Origin: Desertivirga arenae
GTDB lineage: Bacteria; Bacteroidota; Bacteroidia; Sphingobacteriales; Sphingobacteriaceae
Assembly: GCF_017355785.1 (NCBI RefSeq)
Contig: NZ_JAFEWE010000021.1
Coordinates: 1 to 64,000 of the forward strand
DNA: 64,000 bases
Direction of reading: 5' to 3'
The notes below the pieces were generated by a model that worked only from the letters and a program-made list of their open reading frames with translations, made no database searches and was not told the origin of the DNA. The position numbers were made by a program, and so were the translations under genes. Every line of letters begins with the position of its first letter. The stretch's first letter is position 1. Below, piece by piece: positions 19,609 through 27,356 of this stretch.

Positions 19609-21072
19609 TTGAGATTATCAACACTTATATTTTTAGGGTTCTCGGTAGTGATCGTTCTTTCACTGGTAGATTCTTATGTTAATAATTTACTATCTGATAA
19701 GGTTAATCAAAACATTGTATTTCTTACGCGTTCAGAAGCTGTAATCAGGAATTCAAGTCGCTTGCATAAGAGTATAATCGAAATGCAGAGCGGATTTAGA
19801 GGATACTTACTTACAGATGAGCAAGAATTCTTACAACCCTATTTCTCCGGTTTAAAAGTTATTCCTAGACTTTTTAACGAACAACGTGCACTTATAAAGG
19901 AATCTGATGTTCAGTCAAGAAAACTAGATTCTATAGCTAGATTGCATCAGGAATGGATAAATTATGCTAACTCACTCATTGAGGCAAAAAAGGAATCTCT
20001 GGAAGAAAGCAGGGTTTCCAATCGCTACCAGTACCTTTTCGAAAACAAGCTTCGAAAGCAGGTAGGAAAAAAGATTAACGATAATATCGCCAGTATCTTT
20101 CGACGCTTTGATCGACTTGAATATCAAGTAAGGGAAAACCGTCGTGATCAGCTTTTGCTTTCCATTGATCGAACTAAAACCTTTTCGTTCATATTTTCGA
20201 TGCTCACTGTTGCTGTTGGAGTTATGAGTGGAATTTATATTGTGCTGCTAATATCCCGTCGTATTAAACAGATGGTTAATTTAGCTGAAAGTATTTCTAA
20301 AGGACAGTTTATTCTGGTTAAGGACAATAAAAATGACGAATTAACTAGCCTTTCAAATTCCCTGAATATCATGTCAACAGAGCTTAGTAAGAACATTAGC
20401 GAGCTTGAGAAGAGAAATAGAGAGCTTAACCAATTTGCTTATGTTGTTTCGCACGATTTAAAGGCCCCTATAAGAGGTATTTATAATGTAGTACAATGGA
20501 TCGAGGAGGATCTTGGAGAAGAAATATCCTCCGAAATGAGGAAGTATCTTAATATAATTCCTCAGCGCATTAATAGAATGGAAGATCTTATTCACGGTCT
20601 TCTGGACTATGCAAGAATTAGCAGGGATAAGCCTGTGAAGGAGGTTGTTGATGTTAATATAATGTTGCAAGGTATAGCCGAAATGCTAGTGCCCGAAAGC
20701 TTTCGACTAAACATTGACAAGATGCCAGTATTGTTTACAGAGAAGATCAGATTAGAACAGGTATTTAGTAATCTTATTAGCAACGCTGTTAAATACAGTA
20801 AAGGAGAAAATCCTGCCATTGAGATACAGTCTGAAGAGAAGTTGAATGCGTTTCAGTTTAAAGTTATAGACAATGGTATAGGAATCGATCCGCAATATCA
20901 CTCGAAGATCTTTGAAATATTTCAAACATTACGGGAGAAACATGATAAAGAAAGTACTGGAATTGGTTTGGCTATCGTTAAGCGTATTATAGAAGAAAAA
21001 CAAAGTACAATAAAAGTAGAATCGGAACCAGGTAAAGGAACAGCCTTTATTTTCACCTGGCCTAAAGACTAA
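19609..21072 (+). CDS. CHASE3-domain membrane histidine kinase
   Basis: A 487-residue sensor kinase. A membrane segment (about 3-23), an extracytoplasmic CHASE3 domain (about 25-180, with MQSGFRGYLLTDEQEFLQPY), a second membrane segment (about 190-215), a HAMP linker, HisKA with His282 in YVVSHDLKAPIRG, and an ATPase domain with NLISNAVKYS, DNGIGI and GIGLAIVK. The first codon is TTG at 19609 (35 bp after the previous stop); no ATG lies upstream of the first membrane segment. CHASE3 ligands are generally unknown. It is followed 5 bp later by a stand-alone receiver, which is its likely partner. Confidence 0.9.
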   Translation: MRLSTLIFLGFSVVIVLSLVDSYVNNLLSDKVNQNIVFLTRSEAVIRNSSRLHKSIIEMQSGFRGYLLTDEQEFLQPYFSGLKVIPRLFNEQRALIKESDVQSRKLDSIARLHQEWINYANSLIEAKKESLEESRVSNRYQYLFENKLRKQVGKKINDNIASIFRRFDRLEYQVRENRRDQLLLSIDRTKTFSFIFSMLTVAVGVMSGIYIVLLISRRIKQMVNLAESISKGQFILVKDNKNDELTSLSNSLNIMSTELSKNISELEKRNRELNQFAYVVSHDLKAPIRGIYNVVQWIEEDLGEEISSEMRKYLNIIPQRINRMEDLIHGLLDYARISRDKPVKEVVDVNIMLQGIAEMLVPESFRLNIDKMPVLFTEKIRLEQVFSNLISNAVKYSKGENPAIEIQSEEKLNAFQFKVIDNGIGIDPQYHSKIFEIFQTLREKHDKESTGIGLAIVKRIIEEKQSTIKVESEPGKGTAFIFTWPKD

Positions 21073-21077
21073 TATTT

Positions 21078-21506
21078 ATGGAAGTAAGGAATATATTACT
21101 GGTTGAAGATGATGAGCTGGACGTGATCAGTGTGAAGCGCTCTTTAAGGAAGTTGGAACATTCCTATAATTTAGATACAGCATACAATGGAATAGAAGCT
21201 CTTGAAATTTTACAGCAGTGTAAGCTGCGTGAAAAACCCCTTCCTGATATTATTTTGCTTGATTTAAATATGCCAAAAATGAATGGTATTGAATTTTTGA
21301 AGGCGCTAAGACAGGATGAGAAGTTAAGGGACTTGAAAGTGTTTGTTATGACAACATCCGGAGATGAAGCAGACCGAAAAACCACCGAACAGTTAGGTGT
21401 ATCAGGTTATCTTATAAAGCCTTTAAACTTTAATAATAATGACAAAAGAACCGATTCGTTGGAAGGCTTTTTCCAATTTCACTTGAGAAAGATTATTGCT
21501 CTGTAA
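21078..21506 (+). CDS. single-domain response regulator (CheY/Rcp1-like)
   Basis: A 142-residue receiver with no output domain. The acidic pair EDDELD near the N-terminus, phospho-acceptor Asp62 in ILLDLNMPKMNG, Thr in VFVMTTS and Lys in YLIKPL are all present. It lies 5 bp after the CHASE3 kinase, the usual arrangement for Rcp1-like regulators of phytochrome- or CHASE-type kinases, so it probably receives phosphate from that kinase and passes it to another protein. Confidence 0.93.
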   Translation: MEVRNILLVEDDELDVISVKRSLRKLEHSYNLDTAYNGIEALEILQQCKLREKPLPDIILLDLNMPKMNGIEFLKALRQDEKLRDLKVFVMTTSGDEADRKTTEQLGVSGYLIKPLNFNNNDKRTDSLEGFFQFHLRKIIAL

Positions 21507-21676
21507 TATAATAATCACCTATTATGACCCGGTAATTTCTTCATCTTTTTAATTTGAATTTTGCTTTTCCAATCCGTTACTTTGATGCCAGAAAACAACT
21601 GGTGAAATAACCTGTAAGGGTTATTATAATCGCCGACTTGTTACTTAAAACATAAATTACACTTTAAAAAACAACT

Positions 21677-22126
21677 ATGTATTCTGCTTTCTTAACTACA
21701 CACTCTATCATCCGCTTCGCAGTAATTATAGCAAGCGTTCTTTCAATTCTGCTTGCGTTTGCGGGTTGGTTTGGGAATAAGGAGTATACTAAAGGGAACA
21801 AGGTATTGAATCTTCTTGCTTTGATTTCAGCACACCTTCAGCTTGTTGTTGGCTTAATATTATATTTTATAAGTCCTATAGTTAATTCAGCAGAGTTTGG
21901 AGCTGCAATGAAAAATAGTTCCCTGCGTTACTGGAAAGTTGAACACATGGCAATGATGATTATTGCGATCGTACTGATTACAGTAGGCTATTCAAAATCT
22001 AAAAGAGCTTTGGCCTCTGTAGATAAACATCGTACCATCGCTATTTTTTATACCATAGCTGTAATAGTAGTACTTGCAGCGTTGGCTATGAGTGGCAGAG
22101 GAATATTCGGAATGACTGTGGCTTAG
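21677..22126 (+). CDS. conserved four-helix membrane protein
   Basis: A 149-residue protein with four hydrophobic segments, starting MYSAFLTTHSIIRFAVIIAS. Histidines lie in the first helix (residue 9), in LISAHLQLVVGL and in VEHMAMMI. The shape resembles small membrane proteins of Bacteroidota that databases sometimes label cytochrome b-like, but haem binding is not shown. It has its own upstream spacer of 170 bp. Confidence 0.7.
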   Translation: MYSAFLTTHSIIRFAVIIASVLSILLAFAGWFGNKEYTKGNKVLNLLALISAHLQLVVGLILYFISPIVNSAEFGAAMKNSSLRYWKVEHMAMMIIAIVLITVGYSKSKRALASVDKHRTIAIFYTIAVIVVLAALAMSGRGIFGMTVA

Positions 22127-22175
22127 TTTTCTTAGAGACCTTTAGTATCCTCAGATCGTCCTTTATTATAAAGAC

Positions 22176-22215
22176 TTTGACAAAAAATTTGCTAATTAAA
22201 AAATCTTTACATTTT
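22176..22215 (+). promoter_or_regulatory. candidate promoter of the trp leader
   Basis: TTTG at 22188-22191 (another at 22176) lies 16 bases before TACATTTT at 22208-22215, a near match to TAnnTTTG, about 10 bases before the leader-peptide ATG. The match is imperfect. Confidence 0.3.
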
Positions 22216-22224
22216 TTTGTATTC

Positions 22225-22284
22225 ATGATGAACGCATTACATACTCAAAACTGGTGGTGGCAAAAAAGTATTTGCGCCGGATAA
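22225..22284 (+). CDS. trpL: trp leader peptide with three tandem Trp codons
   Basis: Nineteen codons, MMNALHTQNWWWQKSICAG, then TAA. The three consecutive TGG codons (22252-22260) lie 70-80 bases before a rho-independent terminator and 185 bp before trpE. By the classical mechanism, low tryptophan makes the ribosome stall at these codons and leaves the segment GCGCCGG (22274-22280) free to pair with the terminator's left arm. When tryptophan is plentiful the ribosome covers that segment and the terminator forms. The peptide is too short to be found by ordinary gene callers. Confidence 0.85.
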   Translation: MMNALHTQNWWWQKSICAG

Positions 22285-22331
22285 GGTATGTTTAATAGAG
22301 ATATCAAGTAAAAGATCTTAATAAATATAAC

Positions 22332-22360
22332 AACCCGACGCTAACAACGTCGGGTTTTTT
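22332..22360 (+). terminator. trp attenuator terminator
   Basis: AACCCGACG (22332-22340) and CGTCGGGTT (22348-22356) form a perfect nine-base stem with a 7-base loop, followed by T4. It is between the leader peptide and trpE, not after a gene. The left arm CCGACGC (22335-22341) can instead pair with GCGCCGG (22274-22280) with a single mismatch, giving an antiterminator. Confidence 0.85.
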
Positions 22361-22445
22361 ATTTATCCCTATTAAACACTGTAACCAAAAGAATAAGATT
22401 TAGTAATAACAGTGACTTAAGTATAATCTTAACTCTTAAGTCTCA

Positions 22446-23888
22446 ATGCAACCAAAAATGAAGTATATTTTAAATACTACCTATAAAAAACTTCTTGCAG
22501 ACACCACCACCCCTGTAGCTATATATCTGCGTTTAAGAGATGTTTTTCCTAACAGCATATTACTCGAAAGTTCAGACTATCACAGCCGTGAAAATAGTAT
22601 GAGTTACGTTTGCTGTGACCCTATCGGGGGAATACTTTTGGATAAGAATTCTTTAATAACCTACTTTCCAGATGGCAGGAAAAATGAAAAATCATCAGAG
22701 GGGATTAATCTTCAGGAAGAGGTTACCGCTTTTAGAAGTAGTTTTGAATCTAATTTAAAAGATAGCTTCAAATATATCTCAAGTGGCTTGTTCGGATATT
22801 TTGCTTATGAAACTATTGAATTCTTTGAAGATATAACGCTTACAACTGAACGAAAGGGAGAGCGTGATATACCTTTGTTACAATACCATCTGTACCGGTA
22901 TGTTATTGCAATCGACCACTTTAAGAATGAGATGTACCTTTTCGAATCCAGGGCTTCAGAAGCAGAGCCTTCGGGGTTAGAAAGAATTCAATACTTAATT
23001 CAGAATAAGAATTTCCCAGAATATCCGTTTGAGACATCGGGTGACGAGACATCAAACTTCAGTGATGAGGGTTTCGTTGAAGTAGTTAATAAAATGAAGC
23101 AACATATCTTCAGAGGAGACGTTTTTCAGATAGTTCCTTCCAGAGCGTTTGCAAAACCATTCCAGGGAGATGAGTTTAATGTTTACCGAGCCTTAAGGTC
23201 TATAAATCCATCGCCTTACTTATTTTATTTTGATTACGGAAATTTTAAGCTTTTTGGATCTTCTCCTGAAGCACAGCTTACTATTAAAAACGGAGAGGCC
23301 TCCATCTATCCTATCGCCGGAACTTTTCGCCGTACGGGAAATGATGTATTAGATGCAGAGTTGGCAAAAAAACTAGAGAACGATCCCAAGGAGGTTGCCG
23401 AGCATGTAATGCTGGTAGATCTCGCTCGTAACGATCTCAGCAGACATTGTAATAATGTTAAAGTCAGGGCATTTAAAGAAGTACAATATTACTCGCATTT
23501 GATCCATCTGGTTTCAAAAGTTACTGGAAGCTTACAGGAAAAAGCTCATCCTTTTTATGTTGTGGGCGATACTTTCCCTGCAGGAACTCTTAGTGGAGCG
23601 CCAAAGTACATGGCTATGACTTTAATAGACCGATATGAAAACGGTCCAAGAGGATTTTACAGTGGAGCAATTGGTTATATGGGCTTTAATGGCGATTTTA
23701 ATCATGCAATTATGATTCGTTCATTCATGAGCCGGAATAATGTCCTTCACTATCAGGCTGGGGCGGGTATTGTAGCAGATTCTGATCCTCAAAGTGAACT
23801 TAATGAGGTTAATACAAAAGTAGGTGCTTTGCGCAAGGCTTTAGAGCTAGCTGGTTCTATCGTAGCACAGGTGGAAAAGCCCGCCTAA
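22446..23888 (+). CDS. trpE: anthranilate synthase component I
   Basis: A 480-residue enzyme that converts chorismate and ammonia (from TrpG) to anthranilate, the first step of tryptophan synthesis. The chorismate-binding core is clear: FGSSPEAQLT, YPIAGTFRRTG, LVDLARNDLSR and FPAGTLSGAPK. The N-terminal LLES motif (ILLESSDYHS, near residue 34) is the tryptophan feedback site of this family, so the enzyme should also be inhibited by tryptophan. It is under the attenuator just upstream. ATG 22446 is used; ATG 22458 is an alternative. Confidence 0.96.
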   Translation: MQPKMKYILNTTYKKLLADTTTPVAIYLRLRDVFPNSILLESSDYHSRENSMSYVCCDPIGGILLDKNSLITYFPDGRKNEKSSEGINLQEEVTAFRSSFESNLKDSFKYISSGLFGYFAYETIEFFEDITLTTERKGERDIPLLQYHLYRYVIAIDHFKNEMYLFESRASEAEPSGLERIQYLIQNKNFPEYPFETSGDETSNFSDEGFVEVVNKMKQHIFRGDVFQIVPSRAFAKPFQGDEFNVYRALRSINPSPYLFYFDYGNFKLFGSSPEAQLTIKNGEASIYPIAGTFRRTGNDVLDAELAKKLENDPKEVAEHVMLVDLARNDLSRHCNNVKVRAFKEVQYYSHLIHLVSKVTGSLQEKAHPFYVVGDTFPAGTLSGAPKYMAMTLIDRYENGPRGFYSGAIGYMGFNGDFNHAIMIRSFMSRNNVLHYQAGAGIVADSDPQSELNEVNTKVGALRKALELAGSIVAQVEKPA

Positions 23889-23901
23889 AATTGGGTTAAC
23901 T

Positions 23902-23934
23902 GGTTAAACAGGGAAAAGCCTTCCCTTATTAACC
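23902..23934 (+). other. hairpin between trpE and trpG
   Basis: GGTTAA (23902-23907) with TTAACC (23929-23934) and GGGAA (23911-23915) with TTCCC (23921-23925) give an interrupted stem in the 67-bp gap. It has no T-run and is therefore not a terminator; it might stabilise or partly process the mRNA. Confidence 0.45.
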
Positions 23935-23955
23935 AAATAAATTAAAAATATTAAG

Positions 23956-24528
23956 ATGAAGATATTAGTTGTTGATAATTACGACTCCTTTACGTTCAAT
24001 CTTGTTCATTTACTGCATGAGTGTGGCCATGAACCGACCGTTTGGAGAAATGATAAATTTGAACTTAAGGAGGTAGAACAATTTGATAAAATTCTTCTAT
24101 CACCAGGTCCCGGTATTCCTTCAGAAGCTGGATTATTGCAGGAGGTTATCAGAACCTACGCGCCAACTAAAAGTATCCTCGGCGTTTGTCTTGGGATGCA
24201 GGCAATGGGAGAGGTATTTGGAGGAAGCTTGTATAACCTATCCTACCCGGTTCATGGCAGAGCTACCGATATGCAGATTCTAGACGAAGAGGAACCTTTA
24301 TTTAAAGGTCTCCCCGGATCTTTTAAGATCGGTCGTTATCATTCATGGGCTGTTAGTCGCGAAGGCCTGCCAGAAACTGTTAAAGTCACAGCAAAAGATG
24401 CTGAAGGGGTGATCATGGCTCTGCGGCATATTGAATATGATGTAAGAGGAGTTCAGTTTCATCCCGAATCGGTGTTAACAGAACATGGGAAAGAAATGAT
24501 AGAGAACTGGTTAGTTCCTCATCCCTAA
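23956..24528 (+). CDS. trpG: anthranilate synthase component II (glutamine amidotransferase)
   Basis: A 190-residue class I glutamine amidotransferase that supplies ammonia to TrpE. The catalytic Cys78 lies in GVCLGMQAMGEVFGG, the His169-x-Glu171 pair in QFHPESVLTEHG, and the oxyanion strand in LLSPGPGIPSEAG. Closely related PabA enzymes serve folate synthesis, and many bacteria share one subunit. Position 67 bp after trpE supports the Trp role, without excluding dual use. Confidence 0.95.
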   Translation: MKILVVDNYDSFTFNLVHLLHECGHEPTVWRNDKFELKEVEQFDKILLSPGPGIPSEAGLLQEVIRTYAPTKSILGVCLGMQAMGEVFGGSLYNLSYPVHGRATDMQILDEEEPLFKGLPGSFKIGRYHSWAVSREGLPETVKVTAKDAEGVIMALRHIEYDVRGVQFHPESVLTEHGKEMIENWLVPHP

Positions 24529-24655
24529 AGCGCAACTAAATAGCGCCTTGGCTTGTATAGGAGAAAGAAGGGCTGTTAGCAAGATCTTTCCTATAAATAT
24601 TAATCAATAACAAAAAGGTAATCCGTATGCCCTTCTAAGGGACTAAGGACTCGGT
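24529..24655 (+). other. structured spacer between trpG and trpC
   Basis: 127 bp where trpD is usually found. No coding remnant was recognised. It can form two competing stems: TATAGGAGAAAG (24556-24567) with CTTTCCTATA (24586-24595), and AGAAGGGC (24566-24573) with GCCCTTCT (24629-24636). The arrangement could regulate trpC or be a scar of gene loss. Confidence 0.4.
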
Positions 24656-25468
24656 ATGAGAACAATTTACAAAGGACAAGGAAATACAATACTAGATAAG
24701 ATAGTTATTCAGAAACACAAAGAAGTTGCTGAAGCCAAGGCATTAACACCAATTGTAAAGTTGGAAGAAGGTGAGCTTTTTCATCGAGAATGCTACTCAA
24801 TGCGCCAGTTTATTTTAGACCCTGAAAGGACAGGCATTATATCCGAGTTTAAAAGAGCATCTCCCTCAAAAGGGATCATTAATGATAAGGTATTTGTTGA
24901 GGATGTTACGCAAGCTTATGCCGAGGCAGGAGCCTCTGCCCTATCTATACTTACCGATCCTCACTTTTTTAAAGGAAGTAATTTCGATGTCTTAAAAGCT
25001 CGCCCTGTCAATCAAATTCCGATCCTTCGTAAGGAATTTATTGTAGATGAATTTCAGATACTTGAAGCAAAAGCAATTGGTGCTGATATTATCCTTCTGA
25101 TTGCGGCTATCTTAACTCCTGAAGAGGTAACCCGATTTGCAAGGCTTGCAAAGAGTGTGGGATTAAGCGTACTTATGGAAGTGCATAATCAGGAAGAACT
25201 AGATGCATGTCTTTGCGACGAACTAGATGCTGTAGGTGTTAATAACCGAAATCTTGCAGATTTTAGTGTTTCATTAGATCATTCGTACAATCTGGTTAAT
25301 CAGATTCCTGATACTTTTCTAAAAATCTCTGAAAGTGGTATTAGTAATCCAAATACAATCAACGATTTAAGGAAAGCAGGCTTCAACGGTTTTTTGATTG
25401 GCGAGAACTTTATGAAGGAGCAAGATCCAGGAAAAGCGATAAAAGAATTTGTAGCGCAGCTCAGTTAA
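24656..25468 (+). CDS. trpC: indole-3-glycerol phosphate synthase
   Basis: A 270-residue TIM-barrel enzyme that closes the indole ring from CdRP. Conserved segments: ILDKIVIQKHKEV, ISEFKRASPSKGII (with catalytic Lys), SILTDPHFFKGS, PILRKEFIVDEFQI (catalytic Lys and Glu), LMEVHNQEEL, GVNNRNL and ISESGIS. The ATG start gives an extra ten residues before the conserved region; no closer ATG exists. trpD, trpF, trpB and trpA are not in the window; hflX follows after 52 bp. Confidence 0.95.
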   Translation: MRTIYKGQGNTILDKIVIQKHKEVAEAKALTPIVKLEEGELFHRECYSMRQFILDPERTGIISEFKRASPSKGIINDKVFVEDVTQAYAEAGASALSILTDPHFFKGSNFDVLKARPVNQIPILRKEFIVDEFQILEAKAIGADIILLIAAILTPEEVTRFARLAKSVGLSVLMEVHNQEELDACLCDELDAVGVNNRNLADFSVSLDHSYNLVNQIPDTFLKISESGISNPNTINDLRKAGFNGFLIGENFMKEQDPGKAIKEFVAQLS

Positions 25469-25520
25469 TATTAATTTAAAATACATCAATCCTATTATCC
25501 TTATCACTGTTTAAATATAC

Positions 25521-26726
25521 ATGGGTAGACAAAAATTTTTTGATACAGCCATAAAGCCAGAGCGAGCAGTTCTGGTAGGAATAATAACTCCAGACGAGTC
25601 AGAAGAAAAAGAGAAAGAATATCTGGAGGAACTGGAATTTCTGGTAGATACTGCCGGAGGTGTTACAGAGAAATGGTTCACACAGAAACTATTAAGAGCA
25701 GACAGAGCTACATTTGTAGGTACCGGTAAACTCGAAGAAATAAAGGCTTACGTAAAGTCAGAAGAAATTGATATTGTAGTTTTTGATGATGAGCTTTCAC
25801 CTTCTCAATTGCGTAATATCGAGAAAGAACTAGAGGTTAAGATACTAGACCGTAGTAATCTTATCCTTGATATTTTTGCCCGTCGTGCTCAAACTGCTCA
25901 AGCCAAAACGCAGGTAGAGCTGGCCCAGCTTCAATATCTTCTTCCCCGCCTTACCCGAATGTGGACCCACTTGGAAAGACAAAAGGGAGGTATCGGTATG
26001 CGCGGTCCTGGAGAAAGTCAGATAGAGACCGACCGCCGTATAATACAAGACAAGATTGCATTATTGAAAGAGCGTTTAACTATTATCGATAAACAAAACG
26101 CAACTCAACGCAAAAACCGTGGACAGTTGGTAAGAACGGCATTAGTTGGATACACTAACGTTGGGAAATCCACCATCATGAACATGATATCCAAATCTGA
26201 AGTGTTTGCCGAAAATAAGCTTTTTGCTACGTTGGATACTACAGTTCGTAAGGTGGTGATCGAAAATTTGCCATTTCTTCTTTCAGATACGGTCGGATTC
26301 ATAAGGAAGTTACCCCATCATTTGGTCGAGTGCTTCAAATCAACCCTTGACGAGGTTCGTGAGGCGGATATTCTAATTCACGTAGTTGATATATCTCATC
26401 CAACGTTTGAAGATCATATTCGTGCAGTGAATGATACCTTAAAGGATTTGGGAGCAATAGACAAGCCTGTTATTACCGTATTTAACAAGATCGATGCTTA
26501 CAAACCCGAAGGTAGAGAGGAAGGACAGCCAGTAAGTCTTGAGGAATTTAAAAGTACCTGGATGAGCAAGCATAATATGCCAGCAGTCTTTATTTCAGCC
26601 CTTGAGAAAGAAAACGTGGAGGAATTCAGATCACTTTTATACGAGAAAGTTAAAGCAATACATCAGCAAAGATATCCCTACGACAAATTATTATATCCTG
26701 ATATCGAGGGCCAGGAAACAGAATAA
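25521..26726 (+). CDS. hflX: GTPase HflX
   Basis: A 401-residue GTPase that splits stalled or hibernating ribosomes, notably under heat stress. The N-terminal HflX domain (about 1-195) contains GTGKLEEI, FDDELSPSQLRN and the conserved GIGMRGPGESQIETDRR. The G domain follows with G1 GYTNVGKST (near 209), DTVGFIRKLPHHLVE (G3) and NKID (G4), and a short C-terminal region. The start at ATG 25521 is close to trpC. A terminator follows. Confidence 0.95.
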   Translation: MGRQKFFDTAIKPERAVLVGIITPDESEEKEKEYLEELEFLVDTAGGVTEKWFTQKLLRADRATFVGTGKLEEIKAYVKSEEIDIVVFDDELSPSQLRNIEKELEVKILDRSNLILDIFARRAQTAQAKTQVELAQLQYLLPRLTRMWTHLERQKGGIGMRGPGESQIETDRRIIQDKIALLKERLTIIDKQNATQRKNRGQLVRTALVGYTNVGKSTIMNMISKSEVFAENKLFATLDTTVRKVVIENLPFLLSDTVGFIRKLPHHLVECFKSTLDEVREADILIHVVDISHPTFEDHIRAVNDTLKDLGAIDKPVITVFNKIDAYKPEGREEGQPVSLEEFKSTWMSKHNMPAVFISALEKENVEEFRSLLYEKVKAIHQQRYPYDKLLYPDIEGQETE

Positions 26727-26770
26727 ACTCCACCTTTTTTAAAGATGGTATTTATCCACAAAAGAATAGA

Positions 26771-26794
26771 GGAGGCAATCATTTGTCTCCTTTT
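26771..26794 (+). terminator. terminator after hflX
   Basis: GGAGGCAA (26771-26778) with TTGTCTCC (26783-26790), including one G-T pair, and a 4-base loop, followed by TTTTATAT. Confidence 0.7.
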
Positions 26795-26882
26795 ATATAT
26801 ACTTTAACAAAAAGGAGCAGGATGATGAATTCGAAAGCAACATTCGGCTCCAAATTCTCAAACCATTAAATGTTATTTCATT

Positions 26883-27257
26883 ATGGAATCTAAACGTCAA
26901 CAGAAGTTTGCAGGGGTAATACAGAAAGATTTAGCAGAGATCTTTCAACGTGAAGGAATGAGATATCTTCCTAATACTCTTGTAACTATTACTAAGGTAA
27001 GAGTTACTCCAGATCTAGCCCTTGCCCGCGTTTTTCTAAGCTTTTTCAACAATCAAAATACCTCTCTTTCATTAAATACTATTAAATCTCACTCAAACGA
27101 GATAAGATATAAATTAGGTAGTCGTATTAAAGATCAGGTGAGGGTAATACCTCAGCTAGAGTTCTTTGTTGATGATACTAATGAGTATGTAGAGCGAATG
27201 GATAAGATCTTTGATAAGATTAGTAAAGAGCCCCGGCAACCAGATCCGGAGGAGTAA
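26883..27257 (+). CDS. rbfA: ribosome-binding factor A
   Basis: A 124-residue small-subunit assembly factor, slightly longer than the family's core. The KH-like fold is visible with KRQQKFAGVIQKDLAEIF, VTITKVRVTPDLALARVFLS, EIRYKLGSRIKDQVRVIPQL and FVDDTNEYVERMDKIFDKI. It binds the 30S subunit near the 5' end of 16S rRNA during late maturation and in cold adaptation. It has its own upstream spacer after the hflX terminator. Confidence 0.95.
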   Translation: MESKRQQKFAGVIQKDLAEIFQREGMRYLPNTLVTITKVRVTPDLALARVFLSFFNNQNTSLSLNTIKSHSNEIRYKLGSRIKDQVRVIPQLEFFVDDTNEYVERMDKIFDKISKEPRQPDPEE

Positions 27258-27263
27258 AAAATG

Positions 27264-27289
27264 AAAAGGCACTCCAACGTGCCTTTTTT
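27264..27289. terminator. terminator after rbfA, probably bidirectional
   Basis: AAAAGGCAC (27264-27272) with GTGCCTTTT (27279-27287) and a 6-base loop, then more T. The stem starts 6 bp after the rbfA stop. The left side is A-rich, so it may also end the minus-strand transcript coming from the thioredoxin-like gene. Confidence 0.85.
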
Positions 27290-27356
27290 AATGTTCCTTA
27301 GTCTTTGTTTAAATTAAGCCTAACCTAATTGTAGCTGGTCCCTTTATTGAACTTCT

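Noticed and set aside
23902-23934. trpE-trpG hairpin as a terminator
   Set aside because: It has no T-run and lies inside an operon.
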